Shown here piece after piece: positions 36,301 to 47,900 of a DNA stretch of 64,000 nucleotides; positions within the stretch are counted from its first letter, which is position 1, and the number at the start of each line of letters is the position of its first letter. Where the stretch lies: the NCBI GenBank assembly GCA_008711295.1, contig VUYV01000010.1, forward strand, positions 6,156,904 to 6,220,903. Reading direction: 5' to 3'. The translations under genes were made by a program, and so were the position numbers. The notes below the pieces were generated by a model. The model saw only the letters and a program-made list of their open reading frames with translations. It was not told the DNA's origin and searched no databases. Source of the stretch: Anarhynchus alexandrinus. Taxonomy: Eukaryota > Chordata > Aves > Charadriiformes > Charadriidae.

Positions 36301-36565
36301 AAAGGACCATGAGCTAAGGTCTGTGGGGAGGACGGTCCCAAGGGGCGGTCACCCACCAAGGCAGGCGGCAGGGCCACCCTTGAGTTTCCTATCCCCCCTG
36401 CTGCCCCCCATCCTTTGGGGCTTTATTCGTTATAAAAGAAAATCCCCGTCAGATACACGGGATGGACAACCCCGACAGCTGAGAGGCTCCGTTGTCTCCC
36501 GTACTTACTGGAGCTGCCAGGGCTTTGCCTGCCAGGCAGAGAAGGAAAAAAATCCAGGCCCTCAT
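33332..36565 (-). CDS. SPARC: SPARC (osteonectin/BM-40), complete coding region in nine exons
   Basis: A secreted matricellular glycoprotein that binds collagen, Ca2+ and growth factors and modulates cell-matrix contact. CDS = complement join 36565..36509, 36290..36240, 36069..35985, 35535..35414, 35164..35044, 34857..34724, 34554..34406, 33696..33548, 33360..33332; 897 nt, 298 residues. All introns are GT-AG and all junctions keep frame. Residues 1-17 form a signal peptide ending ALA. Then come an acidic Glu-rich domain (about 18-66), a Cys-rich follistatin/Kazal domain (about 67-145) with one N-glycosylation sequon NKT at 111-113 and the copper-binding KGHK at 132-135, and the extracellular calcium-binding domain (about 147-298). 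The last has two EF-hands: a variant loop around 234-246 with an inserted Pro, and a canonical loop 269-280 (D-x-D-x-D). The C-terminus is KDLVI. The 298-residue length matches avian SPARC as I recall it. Introns 2-9 are short (169-709 bp); intron 1 is 6 kb. No frameshift or premature stop was seen. Confidence 0.98.
33548..33696 (-). CDS. SPARC: SPARC exon 9 (EF-hands 1 and 2)
   Basis: 149 nt, codon 240 to the first base of codon 290. Completes EF-hand 1 (YLSHTEL) and contains the canonical EF-hand 2 loop [12 protein letters not shown] (269-280), with a disulphide between the flanking Cys268 and Cys284 expected from the family. Confidence 0.97.
34406..34554 (-). CDS. SPARC: SPARC exon 8 (EC domain, EF-hand 1 start)
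   Basis: 149 nt, residues 191-239 plus two bases of codon 240. Ends in the first, variant EF-hand loop (DQHPID). The loop is interrupted by the intron at Gly240, the usual position in this family. Confidence 0.97.
34724..34857 (-). CDS. SPARC: SPARC exon 7 (start of EC domain)
   Basis: 134 nt, completes codon 146 (Phe) and encodes residues 147-190. Includes the helix with [13 protein letters not shown] and the acidic ERDEDNN segment, part of the collagen-binding EC module. Confidence 0.97.
35044..35164 (-). CDS. SPARC: SPARC exon 6 (Kazal-like part, glycosylation and copper site)
   Basis: 121 nt, residues 106-145 plus one base. Contains [11 protein letters not shown] (Kazal signature with the NKT sequon) and KKGHK, the copper-binding, pro-angiogenic peptide of SPARC. 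Confidence 0.97.
35414..35535 (-). CDS. SPARC: SPARC exon 5 (follistatin-like, EGF-like part)
   Basis: 122 nt, residues 65-105. Starts [14 protein letters not shown] and holds seven of the paired cysteines of the follistatin module. Donor AAG/GTGAGG. Confidence 0.97.
35985..36069 (-). CDS. SPARC: SPARC exon 4 (acidic domain)
   Basis: 85 nt, residues 37-64 plus the first base of codon 65. It contains the conserved [12 protein letters not shown] block followed by an acidic run. Acceptor TTTTGCAG, donor GAGA/GTAAG. Confidence 0.95.
36240..36290 (-). CDS. SPARC: SPARC exon 3 (acidic domain)
   Basis: 51 nt, residues 20-36, phase 0 on both sides, rich in Asp/Glu. The acceptor is a tandem CAGCAG. 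Using the first gives Pro-Gln-Glu and using the second would delete one Gln, so a NAGNAG-type one-residue variant is possible. Confidence 0.94.
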
Positions 36566-36578
36566 CTTTCAGCAGACC
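36509..36578 (-). CDS. SPARC: SPARC exon 2 (start codon, signal peptide)
   Basis: The acceptor TTTTTTCAG precedes GGTCTGCTGAAAG and the ATG at 36565-36563. It encodes residues 1-19, a basic N-terminus plus hydrophobic core ([10 protein letters not shown]) and the ALA cleavage site. The donor is CCA/GTAAGTAC. The 13 nt before the ATG are 5' UTR. Confidence 0.96.
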
Positions 36579-39066
36579 CTGAAAAAAGGAGAGGAAAAGG
36601 AGGGATGAGGGGAAGGAGGACATCGTGTGCTGCTCACGGCTGAGCTCACGGCTGGCAGTCAGACACTTAGAAAAGGGCGTTCTCTTTACTTCCTTCCTTC
36701 TCTGTTCAATATTACAGAGCCACATGCTGGCTTTTCTAACCAAAACCTTAAGACAAATCATGTTTCCAAGACAAATTCTTTTGATTTTGCAAAATGGGCC
36801 ACCGAGGGTTTAGATTTCTGTTGCTTTCCTGTATGCCTTTAGAAAAATTGCAGTTAAAATGGCAGTTCCCCTGTCCTTCACAGGAGTTTTTTTGAACCAA
36901 AAAACCCCATGTTCATGATAAAAGCCCCTGATGCAAGCCCCGGGTACAGGCAATGAAACTCTCTACCATTTTATTTGTCAATTAGAGGAAAAATTAAAGT
37001 GGACGAAGGAAAGAGAGAACAGAGAAACAGTGAGATGGGGCACTTGAGAATTAAATCCTGTAGAAAACCCCTTCCCACGTGGACACAGACATCTCTAGGG
37101 GTATCAGTGACCTGTCCCCCATCCTCAGCACCCCCAAATGTTGGGGTCTCTGCTATAGTTTTTCCCTTTCCTACTCAGACCTGAGGGTCCCCAAACTGCG
37201 TTTGAGGGATCCAGGATGCTTTGGGGTTCGGTCCTGCTGGGAGATGAGCTCCAGGAGGGTGAGCACTTTGCACCCTCTGGATTTGGGGTGTTGCAGGGAC
37301 TCCATAGGACGAGTGAGCCAGGCAGCCCAGCTAACACCGGCCGTGATGCGAGCCAGAAGGAGAGCGCAGCTGGTGCAATCGCCCTGTCCTTGTCCCCCCC
37401 AGTTCCTGTTTGGCAGGATTGAGCCCCTCTGTGCGAGGGCAGAGAGGAGCTCAGCTGGCTGCTTAATATGCCGGTGACATCCTACTCCTGACAGCGAGGG
37501 CTGCCCGCTCCCTTCCGCCCGCCGGGAGAGCAGAACACCCCCGGTTTGTCTCCTGCCAGAGAGGGGACCTGTCCCCCTGCCAAGGCTTCCGCTGCCTCCC
37601 TTCTGCTCGCCCTCCTCCGCTCCACCTGCGTGGCCGGGGCTTCGCAGCCCACCAGCTCCCGGGGACCAGGCAGGTGGATGGCTTTGGTGGGACAGAAAGC
37701 GTTGGACAAGGTGTCATCTTCCCTCCCAGCGAGCATGGATGGATATCTAATTTGCCAGTGCATCCTTTCCCTTCCTCCCCATGCACGGCAGCTCTCCGGG
37801 TATAAAGCCACACCGCCGCCGCCGCTCTGCTAGGCCACCAGCCAGCCTGGGCTGCGCTTCCTAATTTAGCAAGGTTCGGCCATGCAGAGGCTGAAATCCT
37901 CCTTCCAATCCAGCCCCGTCTGGGGGCCTGTGCAAAATAGGTGTCAGGGCACAGAGGGCAGCTTCCCAGGGACATCAGAGGGCTGGGAGCATGGGGTGGT
38001 GGGGACGGCTGCCATGGTGGGATGGAGGACCTGTGGGGAGAGGGGCTGCAGGTGGGGGCCGATGAACCCGTTTGCTCTGGATAGGCTGCAGCTGAGCAGC
38101 TCCCCCCTCTCCCGCTCGGTTCCTTCCCCTTGCCTTTATTTGCTCTGGAGGTTGCTGGGACCTCTCCCAGCATTTGCCAGGAGAGATCACTGGTTCTTCA
38201 CTTCTGGAGGGGTGGTTTGTGGGGGCAGGTGGAAAAGTACTGGTGAACATGGCAATCTTCTCCCTTGCTGCCATCCTCTGGCTTGTAAAGGCTCCTCCTG
38301 GGCTTCTCCCAAGGGGCTTGTTTGCTTTGGAAGATGCTCTGAGGTTCAGTGATGCTTGTTGGGCAGAAACACGGCAGTGCCCAGCCCAGAGGAGAGGGCA
38401 GTGCGTGTACACGTGGAAGATGGCATTGAGAATAACCCAACCCCAGACCGAGGCTCTCTCAGATCATTTCCCCAAGCCCCAAAAAATCCTGAATTTCAAA
38501 GTCTGGGCATGCAGTAAGCTGGGGTCAGGGAATTACATGCTTGCTAGGAGCCAGCAGACAGTGAGAGCTGCCAGTGTTGTGTTTGGAGGAAGAAGGAGCG
38601 CGAAAGAGTCTGAGCAAACACGCTCCGCAGAGCTGTCTCGCGCTGGAGATGGGAAAACAAGTTTATTTGAAAAACAACATTCTCCTGGAGGCAGAGCCTG
38701 TGCACAGAGGACATTGCAGCGTCTGTGAGCCCTTGGCTGTTTGGCAAAAGTCTTTCCTGAATGCCTGGTGGTCAAAACTCCTGAAATAACAGCTCAGGAG
38801 CTCTGCACACAGAGCTGCTCCAGCAGAAGAGTCTGGCCCGTGGGGCAAATGTCCCTCCTTGTGGACCTACCGTGGTCCTGCTGTCCAAGAGGATGCTCTT
38901 TGGAGCTGGCAGCTGGGCCATACCATGAGCTCAGCAGCCATCCCCCAGCTGGAGGGACTTGGGGGGATCCCACTGAGGGATTCCCACTGGGAATGCCTGG
39001 CACCGCTCTGCAAGAGCCCCGTGGAGGGCAGAGGGCAGCATGAGGGGCAGAGCAAAGGAGAGCAGC

Positions 39067-39085
39067 GGGGGGGGGGGGGGGGGGG
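39067..39085. repeat. G19 homopolymer
   Basis: Nineteen consecutive G residues on the plus strand, inside SPARC intron 1. Unusually long for a G run, and a likely site of length error in sequencing. Confidence 0.9.
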
Positions 39086-39325
39086 TGTCATTTTGGACAG
39101 AGGAAAATAGGACTGAGAAAGAGATTTTAGCAAGCAGGGACTTACACTTTTCTGTACCCTAAAGGAGTCAACAGAAGGCAGCACTTTGCAAGACATGCTG
39201 AAAACCAGCAGCACATGGTGGGCACAAAGAGGGCTGCTGAATATAAAATAAGAGAAGCCTCCACGGTCACCATCCCCTCCTCAGACCTGCCCTCCTGACT
39301 GATGATGATGAAGAAGAGGGGCTGG

Positions 39326-39356
39326 GACCCATGGCCTGCAAGACCCATGGCCTGCA
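39326..39356. repeat. 15-bp direct repeat, tandem
   Basis: GACCCATGGCCTGCA at 39326-39340 and again at 39342-39356. Confidence 0.85.
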
Positions 39357-42300
39357 TTGCCTTTCTAATGCTTGACCCCACTTGTAACCTAAGGGGGGGC
39401 TTCAGCTCCCAGTCGCTGTGTAAATAGAGTCTTGTGGCTTCCATAAACCCCGCTGGATGGTTCACCTTCCTAGCATGGCCCAGGCTATGCCTCAGCTTGT
39501 TGCATTTTGCAGCCACGTCCCTAACAAGAGAGCCACGGGGTGTAAAGAGGTCTGAGGCTGAGCCTCAGCACCTCCATGAATTCAAAGCAGGCTCCTCCGG
39601 CAAACTCTTTACCTTCCTCCCCCCAATAGGGTAGCATCATCAAAAGTTTCTCCTGCTGGGGAAAATACCCCACAGCGATGCACAGGGGAAAGTTTGTGCC
39701 AGTGGGGTCTGTTGGTCCCTGATGTCTTCTCCAGCCCATCCTGGGGGCCTTTGCGGGCTGGAGGAGGACAAGGACCAAGAGGGTGCAGCCTCCAGAGGAG
39801 GCTCCATGGATGGTGGAGCGTGGCCCATGTGGCGCTGGCCCTGGCCAGGGTTGCATAAGCCCTTCGAGATGCCACGTTAGCGTGGGGAGGAGTCTCTGCC
39901 TGGCCACTTTGACAGCTCCTCCCTGAGGCCACGGGGATAACCCTAGCTGCCTCCACCGCTAACCCAGGCGAGGAGTGGGTAATCGCTGGGCAAAAACCCT
40001 CCCACATCTCAGCTCCCCACCTGCACCCCAGCCCGGCCAGGCAGGACGCAGCGAGCCTGAGCAGTGGGGTCTCCTGCACCCACCCTCCCTTTTCTCACTA
40101 CTTTTCCACGGCTCTGCAGGATCTGACATGCCCCAGCGCCTGAGACTGAATGGAAAGGCAGCACTGGCCCAGAAAAAGCTTCTGCCTACAAACCCCACCA
40201 TGGGCCATAGTTTTCAGGGTGCAGATGGGTGACCAAGTGTGGCCACCCCAGAGACGCAACATGAGGGCTGTCACCCTGCCATCTGGCCCTGACCTCCCTG
40301 TGCAAGCAAGACCCTGGGAGCTTTACTCCGCCAGCCACTCCTAGGCGAAAATTTTATTTGAAGTCAGCTGTTTGCGCGAGTCCCCATAAAGGTCCCTGCT
40401 GAACAGGTCCCTGCATGTCCAGGCTGTGCTGCTGGTGGTGCTGGCTCACCCAGATGTGCTGCAGCTGCACTGGGTCCCAGGGGAGCAGGGCAGGAGCAGA
40501 GGGCTGAGCAGAAGCCAGCCTGGCTCCCGCCACCTGCACAGTCCCGTCGCAAGCAGCGTGCAGGCTCAGAAAGCCAATCTGGGTTTCGATGGAAGTTAAA
40601 TTCCCTTTAGCTCATGCACACACTTTCATACTCCCAGTAAAACACAGGGGAAAAAAAAATCTACCTGCCACATCTGTCCACGCAGAGTCACTAAAGACAC
40701 ATCTACACCACAACGCTGTATTAACCCATTCCCTTTGCAGGGAGTTGAGCAGCTCTGATTGCACTTATACATGCTCCACATCTTACAGGGCTTATTTATT
40801 TAAGGGGAAGAGCCCAAATGCCACTAGAGTGGTGTGCTGGCTTGAAGCTGTCATAGTTTTTCTATGGTTGCAGATTGCATCCATGCTGGGAAACAGTTAA
40901 ATTAGTACCAAGAAAAGTGCATGGATGAGACCCGGGCTCCAAGCAGTGGTTCAGCGATGAGCCCTTGGCAGACCTCGGTCGGAAGGACAAGTGATAAAGC
41001 ATTTTGCTGTCCTGCCTGAGCTTTTTGTTTGGACTGGATGTGGGGTAGTGCCAAAAGCAGCCCGGCTACTTCTGTGCCAGGTGCAAGTGGTCCCTCTGGC
41101 TCCCGGGGGATACAGAAAGCTGATCTCGCACAGCGCCACAAAGGAGAGAGAGAGGAAACTGTCCGCTAAATATTCTGCAAAAATGCAAACCATCTTCAAA
41201 GCATTCCCTGGGCTCGCCCCGCCACAGCCGCTCCAGCGATAACAGCCCCGACATCCCTCCGACCAGAGGACCCAGAAAAGGTTTCCATGGGAGCCGACAT
41301 TCCTCTGGGGCTGAGTCATGGAAGAGCAGAGGGTTGTGGAAGGAGGGGCTTGAAAAAAAAGTTTGAAAAGTTTATTTCTCCTCTTCCCCCTCCCAGCACC
41401 GCCCGCATCCCTGCTCCTGCCTATGTGGCAGACAATAGCTTGGCTTTAGCTGCTGCGCAGAACGCGACAGCCTTTTATTTCTGCTTAAAACTCGCCTGAT
41501 CGACCCTAATAAACGGCTGCGATCTACTTTTGTCCTTTTGCAGGGTTGATGAGTTTTTTGGGCTGTTTCAAGTTGGTGGTAACGGAGGGCTGGGAGTCCT
41601 GGCGACCTTCCCGGTGCCCCTGATTTCACTCCAACTTGAAACTGTTGCCTTTCGGTTTGGGTGGGAATTCAGCCCCCATCCTGTTAAATTTCCTCTTCTT
41701 GGCTGGATGCAGCAGAGTGGAGGTTTCTTACAGCAGGGACACAAAGGGCAGAGTTAGGCTGCCACGCACGTCAGCGGGACGGGAAGGACAGCGGCTGCCT
41801 TTAAAGGACACAAGCCCTCGGCTCTTCTGCTTGCATCTAAAATTGTTTCAGGCTGAGCCCAAGTTCTTAAAACTTAAAAAAGAAAAAAAAACGAGAAAAA
41901 GCTTTTTTCCTCCTCCCCTGCAACCTCCGTCTCTCTAACAGCTGATCAGCTGGAGTTCAGCACACCAGGGCAGCAGGACTTGAAATGGTTTCAAAGTCTG
42001 CTTGGAACAAAAAGCCGAGTGTCTTTTTTTATTTTTTTTTAGGAGAAATGAGAGCGGCTGTACTGAAAAAATAAAAATGCTGAAGTGAAGTCGACAGCTC
42101 TTTTGTTCTTCCTCTAGATATGCTGGTGAGTAAAACATCCCCTGCCAATGCACCTCAGGCTGGGTGGAATGGGGACTGGTTTATAACTAGATCTGATTTG
42201 CTCTGCAAGTTGGTTTGATGTGCCCAGACTTTGGTCTCACGCGTCTCGCTAAGGAAATACCCCACAACTGAAAACCCAGAGGGGGAAAAAGGGAGGAGAG

Positions 42301-42611
42301 AGAAAAATTAGGGCAGGTTAAAGCTTTGCAGCCAGCTGCCACCAAAGTGTTAAAGCTGGTAAGCTGGCAGGGAAACGCGGTAACAGACTCGGTTTAGGAG
42401 CGGAGATGCTGCAAAGAGGAGAAAGAGAAGTCAGGAGAAGTCTCTCCTGACTCGGGGTGGGGAGGTGGATGCCGTGGGGCCCCGAGTGATGCATTGCTGA
42501 GCACCAGATGCACCCCACAGGCCAGGGACCCCCCCACGAGTGGGGCTATCGGGACCCCCATGCCATGAGGAACAGCGCAGCAAAGCCAAACGCGAAGGTG
42601 TCGGGCCATAC

Positions 42612-42697
42612 CTCGCAGTCCCGGCAGCAGGGCTGAGGAAACTTCAGGCGCTTGGACGGGCTGGAGGAATCTGCAGGTTTTAGAAGGAGGCAGGAGG
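42612..42697 (-). other. SPARC: SPARC exon 1 (5' untranslated)
   Basis: On the minus strand the stretch TGCCTCCTTCTAAAACC ... GATTCCTCC ... GGACTGCGAG ends in the donor GAG/GTATGG (donor GT at 42611-42610). The order CTAAA-CC, ATTCC and a terminal GAG just before the junction resembles the human SPARC 5' UTR as I remember it, where exon 1 ends CTGAG and exon 2 begins GGTT (here GGTC). It also sits directly downstream of a GGA-repeat tract like that of the mammalian SPARC promoter. The 5' end is estimated. Confidence 0.72.
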
Positions 42698-42699
42698 AA

Positions 42700-42812
42700 A
42701 CCAAAGGGTGGGCTGGGTTTCCCGCAGCCTCTCCTCCTCCTCCTCCTCGCTATCTTTCCAAATCGGTCTCTTCCTCTCCCTCTCTCCCCAGTGGGCAGTC
42801 CCACCCGCCCGA
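42700..42812 (-). promoter_or_regulatory. SPARC: SPARC promoter with GGA-box polypurine tracts
   Basis: On the minus strand, a (GGA)n tract at 42749-42728 and a second purine run at 42790-42766 lie about 30-50 and 70-95 bp upstream of the estimated start site. A GC box, GGGCGGG, lies at 42810-42804. No TATA box is present at the right distance. Mammalian SPARC promoters are TATA-less and depend on paired GGA boxes at similar distances, so this layout supports both the exon 1 call and conserved regulation. Confidence 0.7.
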
Positions 42813-44825
42813 AAGACGGGCTGAGGCACAGCCTGGGTCCAAAGGATAGACCAGAGAAATCAAGCAGGGCTGGAGATCAAGGGGGTCTCTCGCAGGGACA
42901 GATCAGCCCCCAGCACAACCTTCCCAGCAGAGGCGTTGTCACAGCAGCCGCTTGCACTGCTGCAACGAGTTTGTCAGTTCTCTGGCTCTCTCGGACTAAC
43001 AGCACGGGGGCAGCAGGGAGGAATACCGTCTCTCTGTTTGGTTTGAACACCTCCCGGCATCTTGGCCTACTGCAATTAAAATGTTAAATGCTGTCATTTC
43101 ACAACGGGGTATTTCGGTCCCTGAGCTGGTGTTTCCCACCCGCAGGGGGATGCAGAGGAATGCAGGAGACTCCTCGCTCCTCCATCCTCTTTCTTAACAC
43201 TGCTGTCATCTGGGACTGCCTTGTGGGGAGGGGGAGGAAAGAATGATCCAGAGAACGTGGTGAGTTATGACATGTCTGAAATACGCTCCAAGTAGGCAGA
43301 GATGTGCTGGGCTGGGAGATGTGACCCTCAGCAGATTGGCTTCTCTGCCATGGTTATCGTCCAGCGAATCTGGACTGATTGAGCAAAACCCACAGTCGAA
43401 GTTACTGGTCAGTTGAATACGATGGTCTCTTCAGACGTCACTAAGTATTTTGACCTTATAGATCATAACTCAGCTGGAGCAGCTGCCCAGCCAGTGGCAG
43501 CCAGACAGCAAAGCACTTTGGAGTTGACTTTTCCCATCTGCTCCTCTCTATGCTCAGGGTGAAGGCCCAGCTCCTCTCTCCTTGCATCTCACCGTGACTG
43601 AGAGGATTTGAGGTTCATCTGCTCCAGGGCCTTTATACACCAGCATGGCCATGGCACTGAATTGCAAAGTAAAAACTGCAGTCAAAAAGAGAGGTTGTCA
43701 AATTGCTGGAATTCGGGCATCCCTGAAGAGTGTCTCCATGACACACGAGGCTGTCCTGAGCACTGCAGATAGTCCACCTCTTTGCAGTTTGTGACCCAGC
43801 GGTGGCACCAACCCTCACCCTGGCCGTAGTTGCTCTCCAGGGGCTGCTGGAAAGACGGTGGCTCGTGTAGCCAGCAGGACTGAGGACAAGTCATCTGGGC
43901 ACCAGCAGTCTGATTGCGGATACTGGGTGAAGGACACCCGAGACCATAACAAAATCCACCATCGTGTTTTGTCTTGGCTGCCTGGGATTTGGCTTCATTC
44001 CTCACGATTACACCCCGCTATCTTTGAGAGGGGCTGAGACACTGATCTGGGTGCTTAACTCCTCCTGAGGATTTAGATGTCAACATAGGAACTGGCCTGT
44101 CCTGACCTGCTGGGCTGTGCTGGCTCCTTGCTCTGTAGGATGCCTGTTACTTTGTGATCTGTGATTCTTTATTGGCTCACTCCTCATTCGGCCTCGCGGC
44201 ACTTCTTCTGGATGTGAAACAGATGTAAGACTAAACATCCATATGGCCAACACCAAACAAAAAATAAACAAAACAGAAAGGGAAAGGGGTGGGGAAAGAT
44301 AGCGAAAGGGGCTGTGAGAAACCATCATCACTTCCAAGTGAGATGGTCAATCTCTGTCATCAGGCAGCTCGGGGGGCTGGTAGCAAAGAAAAAGAGAAGA
44401 AAGTCTTCTTCACCCATTCTTTGCTTGGCTAAACACCACTCAGAAGCCATCCCTGGGTGCTGAGATGTGGATGTTGGTATCACTCACATAGACATCCATA
44501 AATACCCCACGCGACCCTCTTGGCTCCATGTGGAGTCCAGATTTGTGATCGTGTCTAAGACCCCATGGGTCCTTCTAACGCAGCCAACAACCCGTGGCAT
44601 CTGGAGCATCTTCTCCTCTCACCACAAGTGTCTGTAGCTCCCATGTGCAGCTCAGTGTCACTTGTAGGTCCAGTCTGGCTCCAGAGGTCACACGTCCCCC
44701 AAAGCCCAAGTTTCAGTTGCTTGATTTGCACCCCAAGGATTTGAATGTTCTCGTTGAATGCTCTCTGCGCTGGATTAGTCACGGCTCGCATTGACATCGT
44801 ACAGCTGCTGGTACTTCTCCTAAGG

Positions 44826-44936
44826 AAAAAAAAAAAAAAAAAAAAAAGGAAAAAAATATANNNNNNNNNNNNNNNNNNNNNNNNNNNNNNNNNNNNNNNN
44901 NNNNNNNNNNNNNNNNNNNAAAAAAAAAAAAAAAAA
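44826..44936. other. assembly gap (59 N) inside a poly-A tract
   Basis: Ns occupy 44,861-44,919. To the left is an A23-type run followed by GGAAAAAAATATA; to the right an A17 run. The gap is a collapsed or unresolved A-rich simple repeat, and its true length is unknown. The frames reported across it are artefacts. Confidence 0.97.
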
Positions 44937-47900
44937 GACATCTGGAAAAAATTTTAGGGAGGAAAAAAAAAAAGTGAAGAGAAAAGAAACCACGTCTTTT
45001 CTAACTGACAACGTGGCAATTGCTTAGTGCTCTTCACTGTAGCCTGAAGCTAAGCCCTCTTCTAAGGGTTTAGACAACCGACACTGCCAGGAAGATAATT
45101 ATAACAGGGATTTCTTTATATACGTGGCGGCTTAAACCCTGGTTTTGGGCGAAAGCAAAAAGCCGCCTGCTGCAGTGATATAGTCCTATCTGGAAATGGC
45201 CCCCAACCTCGCAGCCGTGAGCCCCGGGTGGGTGGGAGTGAGGGGTCCTCACGGTCCTCCGTGCACACGGTGGGGACGGCCGGGTCCTGCGTCTTGTGAG
45301 GGGCACGCTGCCAGGCCCGGGCGTGCGTCCTCAGCAGTGGGATGGAAGGGGATCGCGCAGAGAGGGAAACAAGAGCCTGAAACAGCTGGCTGACTCTTTA
45401 ATCTCAGCAGCTTTAAGAAGCTCCAGAAATGACTGAGCACTTGCAAAGGGACGTCCTGAAAAGTCCTCTCCACGCTTATAAGGCTTAGCAGGGCCGGCAA
45501 AGAGGTGTCAGGCTGCCAGGAGGAAAACTGGACCTCACACATGCTAGAAGGTCATCTTATGCCATCTGGGGCACTGGATGGGCAGGTGGTCGCCCAAGAG
45601 GCCTCATCGGCCCCGGGAGCCCTGGCAGCACTGCTGGCCTCGCAGGTCCAGCTCGGGCTCTCCGACCACGTGCCAGCAGGGTGGTTTGGGCACAGCTGAT
45701 GCACCCTGGGGCTCCCGGCACTCGCTCCCAGCTCAAGTGACTGCACAAACTCCGATGGAAACAGCAAACAGGACAAGACCCGTCGAGGCTTGATCTCAGT
45801 TTACAGCAAAGCCAAGAGGTTTGCAGGGCTGAGGTTTGAACTCCGGCTAACCCCAGTTCAAAATCCAAATTTCTTCATCCCATTTTAAGCCCGGTTGGGC
45901 AGATCTGGGCTGGTGCAGCTGAGAAAATCCTGGTGCTCTCCAAGAGGGAAACGATTCGGCTGCAAGAGATGGAGAGAAACACAAGTGAGCAGCTTGGTGG
46001 ATGCAATACAAGTGGGGATTAATAATCCTGCTGTCTTCTACCCACAAATCTGTCAGTCTAAGGAGGCTTTCCCTCTCTCTGCTCTGAGAGGGATTCTCTA
46101 ATGAATTTTTCTGGAGAGGATGTTTCTGCATTAATTGCTGGTGGAGGCCGCTGCAAAACAATGAACCCAAAGTGCATATAAATAAACAGGATGCCCTGCA
46201 ATCTATGGAAATGTCATTTACTAAGTCTTCATCACTGGGTGTGTGGCTGGAGGCTGAGCTCCAGCATGGGGAAAAGGCAACGGCTGCTGGGGTGGGAACC
46301 CGGCACCCAGCTCGGGAAAAGAAGAGTGAGACGAGTAACTACAGAGCAGACAAGAATCTGCTTATCCCAGGAATGTCCCAGCGCTCCTGCTATTTGTGAG
46401 TGTGTCAGCAGGTCCTGCAGGAGAGTTTCTGTTTTTTTCCATTTCAGAAGCAGATCAGAGGCAGAAAGTCTGTGCTCTCTGGGCTCACACTGAGCAGATG
46501 CATGGCCACTGGATGCACCATCTGCACCGGGCAGGGTGAACCCAAACTGTCCCGGGAACTTGCCCGAGGGTGGTTGTCTTTGTCCCTGTCCCATGGGGCA
46601 GGGACTTCTCTACAGTAGGATGGGACTCTCCCCCAGGCTCAGCAGTGGGACTGATGCCTGGTGCAGACGGAGCAGATTGACACCCAGCCAAGGTCTCTTC
46701 CAATGCCTGGACTGGGAGACCCTGAGCCTCAGTGCTCTGCGGATGGACCGGGGTGAGCTGGCTCAATGGGGCAATGCAGGCAAACGGGGTGCTGGCTCGG
46801 CCAGAAGCAGATGGCGAAGGAGCAGTGGATGTCATTGCAGATTTTCAGCTGTAAACCAAGGGCCTGCGGGGCTGGGGGTGAAAATCCAGCTGTGCGTGGC
46901 TCTGCAGTGAGTCACGACCTGGGATCAAGCTGGTGAGCCAGGAGGCAGGACACGCTTGCTGTGGGACGGTTTGCTCTTTCCATGGTGTGCGTGGGCTCTC
47001 ACAGCTGTCCCCCGGGGTCTCTGGTGGAAGGCATTTCCCATGCCCCGAGGGAGGCATCTCTCCCCCACCTCTTTTGGACTATCCCTGCAACGATCCTCTC
47101 CCTCGCTTGGAAACACGTGGGGCTGCAGGCTCGGGAGAAGCCTGTCTGTCCCCCCTGAAACCAAAATGAGCCCAAAGAAGCAGGGGAAAATAAAATAATC
47201 CATTACCTTCCTCAGCTGTGGTGCAAGCAGGGAGCTGTGTGTGCCACAGCTGCCCCTACACTGCCCCGGATGCCTCTCGTGGGCATCAGGTCTGCACATC
47301 GCAGCTCTGCCTGCCCCCCGCTACGCCCAGAGCGGGTCATCAGTAGAGCCCCTCCTGCCATAGCCCCCCACCGCGTCCCTGCAGCAGGGTCCCCACAGCA
47401 CTGCCTGGAGCTGTCACACCAGGCACCAACACACGGGATGGATCTTTGGCCTCTTTGAAGCTCCCATGAGTGGTCTGGGCACATCCAACCTGGCTGAGCG
47501 TGGTCGTAGTCCAATACCTCCGATATACAAAGGACCTCATTGCCTTTCCTAAAATGACTTTCCCCTTGCTGCAGGAGACTGTTCTGCATTAATCCTGAGC
47601 ACGGGGATGTTGTGTGCCTGAATTACAGTCTGGTGTCTCAGCCCAACTTCGCTTTTGCTCCAGACCTTGCGTTGGAGATGAGCCTATGACTTGCAGAAGA
47701 TGCAATAAAACTTTCAAGGGAGAAGCGCAGCAAACACCGCTAACTCCGGGCAGTCCCCCCTTGCTCCTGGTGTTTACCTAAGATGCACTTTCGAGTCCTC
47801 TTGGGCCTGACAGATGCGGCTTGGCAGCTTTTGAAGGCTATGAATAGAGCTGCTTAAGGAAATAAACAGGAATTCACCTTCAAGCCCCTGGGACATGCGG

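Larger units (their letters stand above)
36579..42611 (-). other. SPARC: SPARC intron 1
   Basis: A 6.0-kb intron separating the untranslated exon 1 from the exon with the start codon. It holds a GC-rich patch with a plus-strand TATAAA at 37,801-37,806, a G19 run at 39,067-39,085 and a 16-bp tandem repeat near 39,326-39,356. First introns of this size often carry enhancers. No other exon was recognised inside it. Confidence 0.8.

Noticed and set aside
37760..37810. Purine-rich GGGGAGGAAGGGAAAGG plus TTTATA on the minus strand as the SPARC promoter
   Set aside because: It looked at first like a GGA box near exon 2, but no convincing exon with a donor follows it. The 42.6-42.8 kb site has a donor, paired GGA tracts and the right exon 1 motifs.
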